Positions 17,330 to 26,981 are shown, counted from the first letter of the stretch. The stretch is 64,000 bases of DNA from Bradyrhizobiaceae bacterium (GCA_020544565.1 CP078014.1:3474016-3538015), one strand, 5' to 3'. Numbers and translations: made by a program. The notes: a model not told the origin generated them from the letters alone.

Positions 17330-17743
17330 ATGGGGCATTGCTATCACCACGCGCTGTCCTCGGCGCGCAAATGGGGTGGCACAGCGGAAGACTATCTGCC
17401 GCTGCACCAATGGTTCGACGAGTCGAAGGAAATCACGGCGGACTTCCGGCACCGCGCGCTGCGCCACCATGCGCAGGGCATATTCGAGCTGGAGCGGACC
17501 TTCGGCGCTGCCATCACCATCTCGACCGGTCGCGTCGTGCCGGTCCGGCTGATCGGCGAGCAGCATGTGCTGGAGGATCTCGGCTTCATCCCGAGCTTTG
17601 CCGATTGGGTACGCTGCATCCGGCCTCAGCCCTGGATGGGTCGCGCCCAGCCCATTCACAAGCTGGTCGATCCCTTCGCGGCGCCGCCTGAGCCCGACCC
17701 AAGCCCTCCACCGCAAGCCGCCCTCGATCCGACGGCGGCCTGA
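17330..17743 (+). CDS. DUF6915-like ICE protein
   Basis: This 137-residue protein begins GHCYHHALSSARKWGGT and contains LHQWFDESKEITADFRHRAL and VRLIGEQHVLEDLG. This is the pattern of the DUF6915 family of unknown function. Several His residues (HHALRHHA-type) hint at metal binding, but no role is known. The last 25 residues are Pro-rich. It lies 10 bases after the DUF6878-like gene, with GAGGAGG as ribosome site, and is clearly in the same operon. Confidence 0.65.
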   Translation: MGHCYHHALSSARKWGGTAEDYLPLHQWFDESKEITADFRHRALRHHAQGIFELERTFGAAITISTGRVVPVRLIGEQHVLEDLGFIPSFADWVRCIRPQPWMGRAQPIHKLVDPFAAPPEPDPSPPPQAALDPTAA

Positions 17744-17764
17744 TCACCGCCATTCACCCAAATC

Positions 17765-17810
17765 AGCCCGGCCATCGTGCCGGGCGTTTTCGTTCCAGGA
17801 GCTTGTCATG
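17765..17810 (+). repeat. Hairpin leader repeat, copy 2
   Basis: GCCCGGC (17766) and GCCGGGC (17779) form a stem around CATCGT, followed by GTTTTCG, a CCAGGAG ribosome site and the ATG at 17808. Sequence and spacing match copy 1 at 16798: both have 22 bases between hairpin and start codon. Confidence 0.65.
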
Positions 17811-18224
17811 GCCGATTATTTCACACATTTCTCGTGTCTGCTCGATGTCGGCACGCCCGACAATGCAGCCCGCGCGCTCGACCTCTACAACAGCCTGTCG
17901 GAGGACGGCGTATCGGAGGAGCCGCCTTCAGAAGGCTTCCTTCTGTCGATCCAGCCCGAACATGGCGGCAGCCAACTCTGGATGCGCGATGACGCCACTG
18001 GCGATCCCGAGCGGCTGATCCAGTTCGTGAAGATCTGCGCCGCCGAATTCGGGCTGACGGGCCGTTGGGGCTTCCAATACGCCAACACCTGTTCGCGCCC
18101 ACGGCTCGATGGGTTCGGCGGGGGCGCGCACGTCCTCGACCTCGCGACGGGCGAGACGATCGCGTCGACCTACACCGATGGTTGGCTCGCCGAAACGCTC
18201 TCCAGCAATGGAGAGCGGATATGA
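17808..18224 (+). CDS. Conserved ICE hypothetical protein
   Basis: This 138-residue protein of unknown function has no membrane segment or signal peptide. It contains FLLSIQPEHGGSQLWMRDDATGDPE and GRWGFQYANTCSRPRLDGFGGGAHVLDL, suggesting a compact alpha/beta fold. It follows the second copy of the hairpin leader and overlaps the next gene by 4 bases (ATGA), so it is co-translated with it. I do not recognise the family. Confidence 0.6.
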   Translation: MADYFTHFSCLLDVGTPDNAARALDLYNSLSEDGVSEEPPSEGFLLSIQPEHGGSQLWMRDDATGDPERLIQFVKICAAEFGLTGRWGFQYANTCSRPRLDGFGGGAHVLDLATGETIASTYTDGWLAETLSSNGERI

Positions 18225-18472
18225 GCATTCCCGCGCACGCCAGCACCAATTTCCAGACACTGCTGCGCGCGGCAGCGGACGGCAATCTCGCGCTGATGGA
18301 ATGCCTCGACGCGCGGACGGGCAATCCCCGCTACGTCATCTGCGCCGTGGGGCGTGACAACGGCGACTACGTCTTCACGCCCTTCGGCCATCTCGCCGAC
18401 GGCAATCCCTACGATGCTTATCTGCCGCCCGATCCCGATAATGCGGATGGTTTCGTCCATCCTGATCGCTGA
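18221..18472 (+). CDS. DUF6117-like ICE protein
   Basis: This 83-residue protein starts SIPAHASTNFQTLLRAAADG and contains ALMECLDARTGNPRYVICAVG and YVFTPFGHLADGNPYDAYLPP. It resembles the DUF6117 family found in this ICE gene row. The function is unknown. The start overlaps the upstream stop (ATGA), and a strong terminator follows 24 bases after its stop, so it ends the operon of small genes. Confidence 0.65.
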   Translation: MSIPAHASTNFQTLLRAAADGNLALMECLDARTGNPRYVICAVGRDNGDYVFTPFGHLADGNPYDAYLPPDPDNADGFVHPDR

Positions 18473-18495
18473 CCCTTTCTTGACCTGATCCGTTG

Positions 18496-18530
18496 AAGCG
18501 CCCCGCCATCTGGCCGGGGCGCTTTTTTTC
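18496..18530 (+). terminator. Rho-independent terminator after the small-gene operon
   Basis: AAGCGCCCCGCC (18496) pairs with GGCCGGGGCGCTT (18512) around ATCT with one bulged base. A run of eight T follows at 18522-18529. Confidence 0.85.
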
Positions 18531-18650
18531 ATGTGGCCACGGCCAGCCCGAGTGAGAGGCAGAGTGAGGCCGGGACGAGTTTGAGCCGCTGCGGTCGAGA
18601 GAGAGCGCTGCGCGGCTCGATCCTGTCCTGCTCTCCTCAAGGCTTTTCCC

Positions 18651-21600
18651 ATGAACATGATGTCCGTATCGGCGGCGCCTGCTGCCGGAAACCTTCCGCT
18701 TGCCTCCGGTCAGGAGTCGTCCGCAGCAATCTTCGCGGCGGCGGGCCTGCTATTGCCTCATCTCGAACGCGGCGAGCGTGTTGACGCCGCGACCTTGCGC
18801 GCGGCGATGGAAAACGCATTCGGCGCGTCCGACACAAGCGGCGCCTGGGACTGGAAGACGGCATATGACGCCTGCGAGGCGGCGACCGTCCTGTTCCTGC
18901 GCAAATACGGAAAGGCGCTTTTCCGCAAATCCGGTTCTCCGGCTGCACGGCTTGTCCCGCTGACGAAGATCGCCAGCCTTCTGCCGACGCATACGCGGCG
19001 TTCTTCCGAAAGCCAGAGCTTCCAGCAGTTCTCAACGCCAATCCCGCTCGGCCTGGCCGCGGCTCATGCCGCCGCCATCACGCCAGCCGACCGGGTGCTG
19101 GAACCATCCGCCGGCACTGGCCTCCTCGCCATTCTCGCCGAGACCGCTGGCGGCACGCTCGTTCTCAACGAACTGACTGAGATGCGTGCCGCGCTACTCT
19201 CCTCCCTTTTTCCGGCCATTCCTGTCACCCGCTTCGACGCGGCCCAGATCGACGATCACCTCGATCCCGCGATCGTACCGAGCGTCGTGCTGATGAATCC
19301 GCCGTTCTCGGTCATGGCGAATGTCGAGGGCCGAGTTGCAGACGCCGCGTTTCGCCATGTCGCCTCGGCGCTCGCGCGCCTCGCTTCCGGCGGCCGTCTT
19401 GTGGCGATCACCGGCGCGAGCTTCGCGCCCGACAATCCGGCTTGGGCCTCTGCCTTCGCCCGTTTGCAGGAGCGCGGCCGCGTCGTGTTTTCCGCCGCGA
19501 TCGACGGCGCGGTCTATGCCAAGCATGGCACGACCATCAATACGCGTCTGACCATCATCGACAAACTGCCGGCCGACGATCCGGCCGTGTTCCCGCCTTC
19601 TCCAAGCGTCGCGCCGGACGTCGCCACGCTTATGGGATGGCTTGACGAGCAACTGTCCGCGCGGCTTCCTGTCGATCCGTCAGTCGTCATTCCCGTGATC
19701 ACCACGGCCGCGCCTCGCAGCGTGCGCGGCTATCTCAATCGCACCGCCAGCTCCGCCCCGGCCGCACCCATGGCCGAACCGGAGGGCTTGCCGCTCGCCT
19801 ATGAGACGCTCGACTGGCAGGCCGGCGAAGCGGGCCGTCTCTCCGACGCCATCTATGAAGAATACGGATTGCAAGCGATCCGAATTTCCGGATCTCAGGC
19901 GCATCCGACCAAGCTCGTGCAATCGGCTGCGATGGCCAGCGTCGCACCGCCGAAGCCGGCCTATCGGCCGCACCTCCCGGCTAACGTCCACGATCTGCTG
20001 TCCGACGCACAGTTGGAGACCGTGATCTATGCCGGCGAGGCGCATGCCGATTACCTCGCTGGATCATGGACGGTGGATGCCACCTTCGATGTCGTCAGCG
20101 CCGCGCGTGAAGATGCGGCGAACGTCGTGCGCTTTCGGCGTGGCTTCATGATCGGTGACGGCACCGGCGTCGGCAAAGGCCGCCAGTCCGCCGCCATCAT
20201 CCTCGACAACTGGCTCCAGGGCCGCCGCAAGGCTGTTTGGATCAGCAAGTCTGACAAGCTGATCGAGGATGCACAGCGCGACTGGTCGTCGCTGAGCATG
20301 GAACGTCTGCTGATCACACCGCTCTCGCGTTTCCCGCAAGGGCGCCCGATCACGCTGCCGGAAGGCGTCCTATTTACAACCTACGCCACGCTACGGTTCG
20401 ACGACCGCGGCGAGAAGCTTTCGCGCGTCAAACAAATCGTCGAATGGTTGGGCTCCGACTTCGATGGGGCGATTATTTTCGACGAGGCGCACGCGATGCA
20501 GAATGCCGGTGGCGGCAAGGGGGAACGCGGCGATGTCGCTGCCTCGCAACAGGGACGCGCGGGTCTGCGGCTCCAGCATGCCCTGTCGAACGCCCGCATC
20601 GTCTATGTCTCCGCGACCGGCGCCACCACGGTCCACAATCTCGCCTACGCCCAGCGGCTCGGACTCTGGGGCGGCGAGGATTTTCCGTTCGGCACCCGCG
20701 CCGAGTTCGTGGAGGCGATCGAAGCCGGCGGCGTCGCGGCGATGGAGGTGCTGGCCCGCGACCTGCGCGCGCTCGGTCTCTACACCGCCCGTTCGCTCTC
20801 CTTCGACGGCGTCGAATATGAGCTGGTCGAGCATGCGCTGACGCCGGAGCAAACGCGCATCTATGACGCTTATGCCGGCGCGTTCGCCATCATCCATAAC
20901 AATCTCGACGCGGCGATGGAGGCGGCCAACATCACCGGCGCGTCCGGCACCTTGAACCGGCAGGCCAAATCCGCCGCGCGTTCGGCCTTCGAGAGCGCCA
21001 AGCAACGCTTCTTCGGCCACCTGCTCACGAGCATGAAGACGCCGACGCTGATCCACTCGATCAGCCGTGATCTCGATGAAGGCCATTCCGCCGTCATCCA
21101 GATCGTCTCGACCGGCGAGGCGCTGATGGAACGCCGCCTGGCCGACCTGCCTACCGAGGAATGGAACGACGTTCGCATGGACATCACGCCGCGCGAATAC
21201 GTTTTATCGTATTTGGAGACGAGCTTTCCGGTGCAGCTCTACGAGCCCTTCACGGACAGCGAGGGCAACCTGTCATCACGGCCCGTCACCCGAGATGGTC
21301 AGCCTGTCGAAAGCCGCGAGGCTGTCGCGCGCCGCGACGAGTTGATCGCCAAGCTCGCCAGTCTGCCACCTGTTCCCGGCGCGCTCGACCAGATCGTCCA
21401 GCATTTCGGTACCGATATGGTAGCGGAGGTGACGGGCCGTTCACGGCGTATCGTCCGTAAGGGCGACCGTCTCGCCGTCGAAAATCGCGCCGCCTCCGCG
21501 AATCTCGCGGAGACGCAGGCGTTCATGGACGACGCGAAGCGTGTCCTGATCTTCTCCGACGCGGGCGGGACCGGCCGCAGCTATCATGCCGAGCTGTCAG

Positions 21601-22976
21601 CGCGGAACACGCGGCTGCGCGTCCACTATCTGCTCGAACCGGGATGGAAGGCCGACGCCGCCATTCAGGGGCTCGGCCGGACGCACCGCACCAATCAGGC
21701 GCAGCCGCCGCTGTTCCGACCGATCGCGACCGACGTGAAGGCCGAGAAGCGCTTCCTCTCGACCATTGCCCGTCGCCTCGACACGCTGGGCGCGATCACG
21801 CGCGGCCAGCGCCAGACCGGCGGCCAGGGCCTGTTCCGGCCGGAGGACAATCTGGAAAGCGCCTATGCCCGCGATGCGCTGCGCCAGCTCTATCTCCTCC
21901 TGGTGCGCGGCAAGGTCGAGGGCTGTTCGCTCGACCGCTTTGAGTCCGCCACTGGCCTGAAGCTGATGGATTCGACCGGCATCAAGGATGAGCTGCCGCC
22001 GATCATCACCTTCCTCAATCGGCTGCTCGCGCTCACCATCGAGCTTCAAGGCATCCTGTTCACTGCGTTCGAGCAACTGCTGAACGCGAAGATCGAGGGC
22101 GCCATCGCCAGCGGCGCCTATGATGTCGGGTTGGAGACGCTGACAGCGGAACGCTTCACCGTCACCGATCGCCAGATCATCTACACCCATCCAGGCACCG
22201 GCGCGGAAACCCGGCTGCTCACAATCACGCAGCGCGAGCGCAATCGTCCGGTGACGCTCGATGATGCGCTCGGCCATCTCGATGACCGCCAAGCGAAGCT
22301 GCTCGTCAACGAGCGGTCGGGACGCGCTGCCGTGCAGATTCCGACGACGAGCATCATGCTCGACGACGGCGAGATCGAGCGGCGCGTCCAGCTGATCCGG
22401 CCGATGGAGGCGCATAATGTTCCGGTGAAGATGATGGGTGAGACCCATTGGCTCGACGCCGATCGGAATGCCTTCGCCGCAGCCTGGACCACGGAGGTCG
22501 CCGAGGTGCCGGAATTTGCCGACAGCACGATCCATGTCGTCACCGGCCTGCTACTGCCGATCTGGAAGCGGCTGCCGAACGAATCCACTCGCGTCTATCG
22601 GCTTCAGACCGATGAGGGTGAGCGGATCGTCGGCCGCAAGGTCTCGCCGGCCTGGGCGGCGAACGCGACTACGACCGGCGCCTCCTCGCTGACGCCGGAC
22701 GCCGCGTTCATGGCGCTGATGGAGGGTCGCACGATCCTCGATCTCGCCGAGGGCCTCCAGCTTCGCCGCTGCCGTGTCATGGGCGCCAACCGCATCGAGC
22801 TGTCCGGCTTCACCGACACGATGCGCGAACGGCTCTCGGCCTTTGGCCTCTTCCACGAAATCATCGCGTGGAAGCTGCGTATGTTCGTGCCGACCGACAC
22901 ATCCGGCCCGGCGGTGCTCGAGCGCGTGCTGGGCCGCTGGCCGGTCGAGCGCATCGGCGAGCGCGAGGCGGCTTGA
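18651..22976 (+). CDS. Bifunctional DNA methyltransferase / Strawberry-notch type helicase
   Basis: This is a 1441-residue fusion. Residues about 120-330 are an adenine methyltransferase-like domain with SAM motif VLEPSAGTG (149-157) and NPPF at 216-219. Residues about 440-1300 form a superfamily-2 helicase of the Strawberry-notch family, with the atypical Walker A GDGTGVGKGR near 500, DEAH near 610 and the late helicase motif QGLGRTHRTNQ. Such proteins are common on ICEs and large plasmids. Protection of incoming DNA or an antirestriction-like role is plausible but unproven. Its stop overlaps the Toprim gene (TGATG), so the two products probably work together. Confidence 0.85.
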   Translation: MNMMSVSAAPAAGNLPLASGQESSAAIFAAAGLLLPHLERGERVDAATLRAAMENAFGASDTSGAWDWKTAYDACEAATVLFLRKYGKALFRKSGSPAARLVPLTKIASLLPTHTRRSSESQSFQQFSTPIPLGLAAAHAAAITPADRVLEPSAGTGLLAILAETAGGTLVLNELTEMRAALLSSLFPAIPVTRFDAAQIDDHLDPAIVPSVVLMNPPFSVMANVEGRVADAAFRHVASALARLASGGRLVAITGASFAPDNPAWASAFARLQERGRVVFSAAIDGAVYAKHGTTINTRLTIIDKLPADDPAVFPPSPSVAPDVATLMGWLDEQLSARLPVDPSVVIPVITTAAPRSVRGYLNRTASSAPAAPMAEPEGLPLAYETLDWQAGEAGRLSDAIYEEYGLQAIRISGSQAHPTKLVQSAAMASVAPPKPAYRPHLPANVHDLLSDAQLETVIYAGEAHADYLAGSWTVDATFDVVSAAREDAANVVRFRRGFMIGDGTGVGKGRQSAAIILDNWLQGRRKAVWISKSDKLIEDAQRDWSSLSMERLLITPLSRFPQGRPITLPEGVLFTTYATLRFDDRGEKLSRVKQIVEWLGSDFDGAIIFDEAHAMQNAGGGKGERGDVAASQQGRAGLRLQHALSNARIVYVSATGATTVHNLAYAQRLGLWGGEDFPFGTRAEFVEAIEAGGVAAMEVLARDLRALGLYTARSLSFDGVEYELVEHALTPEQTRIYDAYAGAFAIIHNNLDAAMEAANITGASGTLNRQAKSAARSAFESAKQRFFGHLLTSMKTPTLIHSISRDLDEGHSAVIQIVSTGEALMERRLADLPTEEWNDVRMDITPREYVLSYLETSFPVQLYEPFTDSEGNLSSRPVTRDGQPVESREAVARRDELIAKLASLPPVPGALDQIVQHFGTDMVAEVTGRSRRIVRKGDRLAVENRAASANLAETQAFMDDAKRVLIFSDAGGTGRSYHAELSARNTRLRVHYLLEPGWKADAAIQGLGRTHRTNQAQPPLFRPIATDVKAEKRFLSTIARRLDTLGAITRGQRQTGGQGLFRPEDNLESAYARDALRQLYLLLVRGKVEGCSLDRFESATGLKLMDSTGIKDELPPIITFLNRLLALTIELQGILFTAFEQLLNAKIEGAIASGAYDVGLETLTAERFTVTDRQIIYTHPGTGAETRLLTITQRERNRPVTLDDALGHLDDRQAKLLVNERSGRAAVQIPTTSIMLDDGEIERRVQLIRPMEAHNVPVKMMGETHWLDADRNAFAAAWTTEVAEVPEFADSTIHVVTGLLLPIWKRLPNESTRVYRLQTDEGERIVGRKVSPAWAANATTTGASSLTPDAAFMALMEGRTILDLAEGLQLRRCRVMGANRIELSGFTDTMRERLSAFGLFHEIIAWKLRMFVPTDTSGPAVLERVLGRWPVERIGEREAA

Positions 22977-24034
22977 TGCCCCGTCACAATGCCGCAGAAC
23001 TTGCACACCGTCTTGGCCGGCAGGCCGAGGCGGTGTGCCGTCACTATCTGTCTGCCGGACGCCGTCAGGGCAATTACTGGCAGGTCGGGGATGTGCGCAA
23101 CACGCCGGGCCGCTCGATGTTCGTGCGGTTGAAGGATTCGCCGAAAGGTCCGGCCGGCAAATGGACCGATGCCGCGGCGTCGGGCGAGCATGGCGATCTG
23201 CTCGACGTGATTCGCGAAAGTTGTGGCCTTGTCGACTTCAAGGATGTGGCCAAGGAAGCGCGCCGATTCCTCGCGCTCCCGCATCCTGAACCGGAAAGGA
23301 CCAGGATGCTGGCCGGCAGACAGTCCATCAGCGCCGGCTCACCCGAAGCGGCGCGGCGGCTCTTTGCCATGTCGCAGCCGATCGGCGGAACCCTCGTCGA
23401 AGCGGTTTTGCGCAAACGCGGCATTACGACTTTGCACGAAACCGGCGCGCTTCGCTTCCATCCGCGCTGCTACTATCGGCCGGACGAGCATAGCCCGACC
23501 GAGACCTGGCCCGCGATGATCGCTGCCGTCACCGACCTTTCCGGCAAGTTGACCGGCGCGCATCGCACCTGGCTCGACCCCGGCGGATTCAGCGAGGCCA
23601 ATCTCGGCCGTGCCCCGATCGAGACGCCGCGGCGTGCGATGGGCGATCTCCTCGGGCAGGCCGTGCGCTTCGGCGTGGGCGGCGAGGTAATGGCGGCCGG
23701 CGAAGGCATCGAGACGACATTGTCTGTCCGATCGGTCCTGACGCAGATGCCGTCGATGGCGGCGCTCTCGGCCGCGCACCTCTCGGCCATTCTGTTCCCG
23801 CGGACGCTGCGGCGGCTCTACGTCGCGCGCGACAACGATCCGGCCGGTGACAGGGCGATGACCGTGCTGATCGAGCGCGCCAGCGCCGTCGGGATCGAGG
23901 CGGTCGTGCTCACGCCACGGCTCGGGGACTTCAACGAGGATCTCCGGCTGCTCGGCTTCGACGCCCTTGCGGCCCATCTGCGTCTACAGGTCGCCTCGGA
24001 GGACGTCGCCCGCTTCATGTCCCTGGCGGTCTGA
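22976..24034 (+). CDS. Toprim-domain protein, primase-like
   Basis: This 352-residue protein has an N-terminal DUF7146/CHC2-like region (GRSMFVRLKDSPKGPAGKWTDAA) and a C-terminal Toprim domain with GEGIETTLS near residue 240 and ARDNDPAG near 283. These supply the Glu and the Asp-x-Asp of the Toprim site. The family serves as primase-like enzymes of phages and plasmids. It would act on ICE DNA after transfer or during replication. The one-base stop/start overlap with the helicase-methyltransferase gene suggests fixed stoichiometry. Confidence 0.85.
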   Translation: MPRHNAAELAHRLGRQAEAVCRHYLSAGRRQGNYWQVGDVRNTPGRSMFVRLKDSPKGPAGKWTDAAASGEHGDLLDVIRESCGLVDFKDVAKEARRFLALPHPEPERTRMLAGRQSISAGSPEAARRLFAMSQPIGGTLVEAVLRKRGITTLHETGALRFHPRCYYRPDEHSPTETWPAMIAAVTDLSGKLTGAHRTWLDPGGFSEANLGRAPIETPRRAMGDLLGQAVRFGVGGEVMAAGEGIETTLSVRSVLTQMPSMAALSAAHLSAILFPRTLRRLYVARDNDPAGDRAMTVLIERASAVGIEAVVLTPRLGDFNEDLRLLGFDALAAHLRLQVASEDVARFMSLAV

Positions 24035-24360
24035 TCGACTGGCAAGGGAAGGTGCGGCAGGGCGGTGCGTGACAGGCTGCGATCATGGCGCGAGACCTCC
24101 GGGGTCGAGAGGCCACACCCACGGCCTTCTGAGAGGGCGATCGGGCGTCAGCCGGGCCGGACAGGCAATGCCTGCGGCCGACGATTTTCCGCCGCGCCCC
24201 CGTGGGGCGCTTTGCATCGCGAGGCAAAATCGCCGGCCTCCAGCATCCTCCACAGTGTTCCGGCCCTTCGCTTTGCTGCGGGTGCAGGTCCGGCCCGCCC
24301 GTCGCCTTCGTCGCCATGAAGGCCGCGATGGGCGCGGCCACACCGCGAAGGAAAGTCGCC
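24035..24360. other. Intergenic leader before the DUF2493 gene
   Basis: The 326 bases hold no convincing gene. The frames seen are short or antisense. The last part carries a GC-rich hairpin, listed separately, and a GAAGGAAAG ribosome site for the gene at 24361. Confidence 0.5.
24321..24339 (+). promoter_or_regulatory. Leader hairpin with ATGG loop before DUF2493 gene
   Basis: GGCCGCG and CGCGGCC pair around ATGGG. The hairpin ends 21 bases before the start codon at 24361. Hairpins of the same form precede ssb and the 54-residue gene. Confidence 0.5.
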
Positions 24361-25293
24361 ATGACCGATGGACACGACACCGCATACGAGCCGCACCACG
24401 ATTCCTCTCCGACCGATCACCTGCTTCAGGAACTCCAGCTCTACGGCTACCGTCCCTTCGAAGACGAACCCGACCCGCGACCGCTTCCGGAAGGCCGCGT
24501 CATCGCCGGCAGCATCGCCGACATCTTCGACGCCCTCGTGGTGGCGCTCTCCGACACCCGCCTCGAACCAGATCTGGAAGAATTGCTCTGGGGCACGGTC
24601 AACCTCTTCCATCGCGCCACCGACCGGATCGAACGCGAACTCGACGACAACGAGATCGCCCAGCGGCGCCTCCAGCGCGAACAGGATGGCTCGGAGGTCA
24701 AGTCTGTCGAACTCGAACGCCTGACGGCACAGGGCCAGACCCTTCTCGAACGGCGCAACGCCTTCGAACTGATGCGCGACCAGGCCGCCGAGCACTTCGA
24801 GCGCAACACCCACTCGATCTGGCGGCCGCGCACCGGCTCGATGGTCAACCATCGCAACCTCACCGCCGCGATGATCGACAGCCGCGATTTCCTCGCCGCG
24901 AAGCGTCGCACCGAGGCCGAGGTGCTCCTGCCTCCCGGCCCGAAGGTTGCCTTCACCGGCGGTCTCGATTTCAACGATCACCGCCTGATCTGGGCCAGGC
25001 TCGATCAGGTCCACGCCAAGCATCCGGGCATGGTGCTGCTGCACGGTGGAAGCCCGAAGGGCGCCGAACTCATTGCCGCCAAATGGGCCGACAACCGCAA
25101 GGTGCCACAGATCGCCTTCAGGCCTGACTGGACCAAACACGGCAAGGCCGCCCCGTTCAAGCGCAACGACGCGATGCTCGATGTTCTGCCGGTCGGCGTC
25201 CTCGTCTTCCCCGGCACCGGGATTCAGGAAAACCTCGCCGACAAGGCCCGGAAACTCGGTATCCCCGTCATGAAGTTCGATGGCGGCGCATAA
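24361..25293 (+). CDS. DUF2493 domain protein
   Basis: In this 310-residue protein the first two thirds are a helical region rich in Glu and Arg (about residues 60-160), probably coiled coil. Residues about 195-300 form the DUF2493 domain (VAFTGGLDFNDHRLIWARLDQV...VLLHGGSPKGAELIAAKWA...). This is a Rossmann-like, SLOG-related fold thought to bind nucleotides or ADP-ribose-type ligands. The function in ICEs is unknown. A longer frame from 24202 is rejected because the ATG at 24361 directly follows GAAGGAAAGTCGCC. Confidence 0.8.
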   Translation: MTDGHDTAYEPHHDSSPTDHLLQELQLYGYRPFEDEPDPRPLPEGRVIAGSIADIFDALVVALSDTRLEPDLEELLWGTVNLFHRATDRIERELDDNEIAQRRLQREQDGSEVKSVELERLTAQGQTLLERRNAFELMRDQAAEHFERNTHSIWRPRTGSMVNHRNLTAAMIDSRDFLAAKRRTEAEVLLPPGPKVAFTGGLDFNDHRLIWARLDQVHAKHPGMVLLHGGSPKGAELIAAKWADNRKVPQIAFRPDWTKHGKAAPFKRNDAMLDVLPVGVLVFPGTGIQENLADKARKLGIPVMKFDGGA

Positions 25294-25455
25294 CGCGCCG
25301 CCGCCTCGCGGCAGCAATAATTGTCTTTACGAGAAAAACGCTCTCGTTCAGAATACATCAGCATTCTTGCAGAACCGGCGAAGCAGCATAGTCGCAGGCG
25401 GAGCGTATCTCCCGGCAGCCTGTCGTGATCCTCAACCGTTTGCACGGAGGCTTTC

Positions 25456-25872
25456 ATGACGCTGATTCTGCTCGCCATCTCCCTGACGATCGCGTTTTGC
25501 GTGCTCGCCTATAACCTCGCGATCTACGCCTTGCCCTTCGCGGCCGGTTTGACCGCGTTTCAATATGCCTATGCGGCGGATGCAAGTTCTCTCATCTCCG
25601 GCCTTGCCGCCATCAGCGCCGCGCTCGGCTCGATCGCGTTGGTCATCGCCGTCGTCGGTTTCGCGAAAAATCCGGCTCTGCGTCTTGTCGCGCTGGCGAT
25701 CTTCGCCATTCCCGCCGTGATCGCCGGCACCACGGTTGTCCACGGCATCGCCAAGCACATGATCGACGGAGGTCTCGTCCTCAATCTGCTGTGCGGCGCT
25801 GGCGGTCTATTCATCGGCATCGCGGCGATGATTAATCTCTACGCGGTCGGAACGGCCGTCCTTACGCGCTGA
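25456..25872 (+). CDS. Small polytopic membrane protein, unknown
   Basis: This 138-residue protein has four predicted membrane helices (about residues 4-30, 45-70, 74-95 and 105-132). It has a CGGAGG ribosome site 8 bases upstream. No motif identifies it. A similar small membrane protein in this position is common in the ICE class. A role in entry exclusion or envelope adaptation is only a guess. Confidence 0.6.
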   Translation: MTLILLAISLTIAFCVLAYNLAIYALPFAAGLTAFQYAYAADASSLISGLAAISAALGSIALVIAVVGFAKNPALRLVALAIFAIPAVIAGTTVVHGIAKHMIDGGLVLNLLCGAGGLFIGIAAMINLYAVGTAVLTR

Positions 25873-26564
25873 GGCAACGGCCGCGATCCTGCGCTCCCAC
25901 GAGACACCCCGAAGGCTTTCGCCGCTGGCTTCCGATATCCCGTTCAGAACAAGAACGACCGTGTCAGGGACGCGTTCGCCCGCACGTTCGATCCGCATCG
26001 CCCGTTTCGAAAAGCGTCGTCTGACAGCGAATCCCGCAGCCGTAGCGATCACCGCCCCCCGGGGTGGCCTGTCCTATATTAGTGCGGAGATAGTCGTGAA
26101 CACCTTCATCCCGCCCCATGCAGATCCGCATGCATCTCCTCTTCGCGCTGATACGGTGGGGCAGCGCCATGCGCCCGAAACCCGATAGCTTTACCGATCT
26201 CGTCCCAACCTGCCTTTCCTGCAACGACGCATGAGGAGGCTAAGAGGGTTCTGAATGGTGTGTCCGCGTGGCGGATGGGCCTGATCGGGCGCCTTTGCCA
26301 GCAAGGCCGATGGTTTGGCTGCGTGTCGTCTCCCGGCTTTCGAGAGGCGCCAATTCCTCCGACTGACTGATCCCCTAAGTCCGTTCTGTTTCCACCAGCA
26401 ACCCCCGCGGCTCCGAACCGTGTTGGCGCTACGCGCCTGCCCGCACCACTTCGGGCCTTAGGGGTCAAGCTGGCGCCGAAAGCGCCAGTGCAGGAGTCTC
26501 CCGACGGCCTTGGCCGGGTCTCGTCGGAGGGAATGGTCCCTCCGGGAAGCAACGGAGACTTACC
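25873..26564. other. Long intergenic region before ssb
   Basis: The 692 bases have no well-supported gene. A 38-codon frame at 26118-26234 has repeated Met codons and no ribosome site, and I do not call it. The long minus-strand frame over this region is the antisense of ssb at its far end and lacks protein-like composition. Promoters for ssb are expected here, with its hairpin leader at 26525. Confidence 0.4.
26525..26544 (+). promoter_or_regulatory. Leader hairpin with ATGG loop before ssb
   Basis: CGGAGGGA and TCCCTCCG form a perfect 8-base stem around ATGG. It ends 20 bases before the ssb start, with CGGAG as ribosome site between. It has the same loop and spacing as the hairpins at 24321 and 27382. 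Confidence 0.55.
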
Positions 26565-26966
26565 ATGCAGAACATCGTCATTCTCGCCGGCAACATCGGT
26601 CAGGCCCCTGAAACCCGCACCACCAACGGCGGCACCGACATCACCCACTTCACACTCGCCACCTCGCGTCCCCGCTACTCGGAAGGCAGGGTCATCCGGG
26701 ACGTGAACGGCTACCGGGTCCAGGACACCGAATGGCATCGTATCACCGCCTTCAACGGCCTCGGCAAGACGATCCAGCAACATTGCGAAAAGGGGATGAA
26801 GGTTCTGGTGCGCGGCCGCATCCACTACACGAAATGGACCGACCAGCAGGGCGTTGATCGCTACGGCTGCGAGATCATCGCCGAGACGGTGGACTTCCTG
26901 AGCCGGGCGAAGCAGACCCAGAACGACGACGGCAATACCGTCGATGACGACGAGATCCCGTTCTAA
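26565..26966 (+). CDS. ssb: Single-stranded DNA-binding protein
   Basis: This 133-residue protein has an OB-fold domain over about residues 1-115 (NIVILAGNIGQAPETR, then TEWHRITAFN and KVLVRGRIHYTKW). A short acidic tail ends in DDEIPF, the standard SSB C-terminus that recruits partner proteins. It would coat the single strand that enters a recipient. The gene is flanked by a hairpin leader and a terminator, so it is a single-gene unit. Confidence 0.93.
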   Translation: MQNIVILAGNIGQAPETRTTNGGTDITHFTLATSRPRYSEGRVIRDVNGYRVQDTEWHRITAFNGLGKTIQQHCEKGMKVLVRGRIHYTKWTDQQGVDRYGCEIIAETVDFLSRAKQTQNDDGNTVDDDEIPF

Positions 26967-26981
26967 CGGGCGGGATACCGG

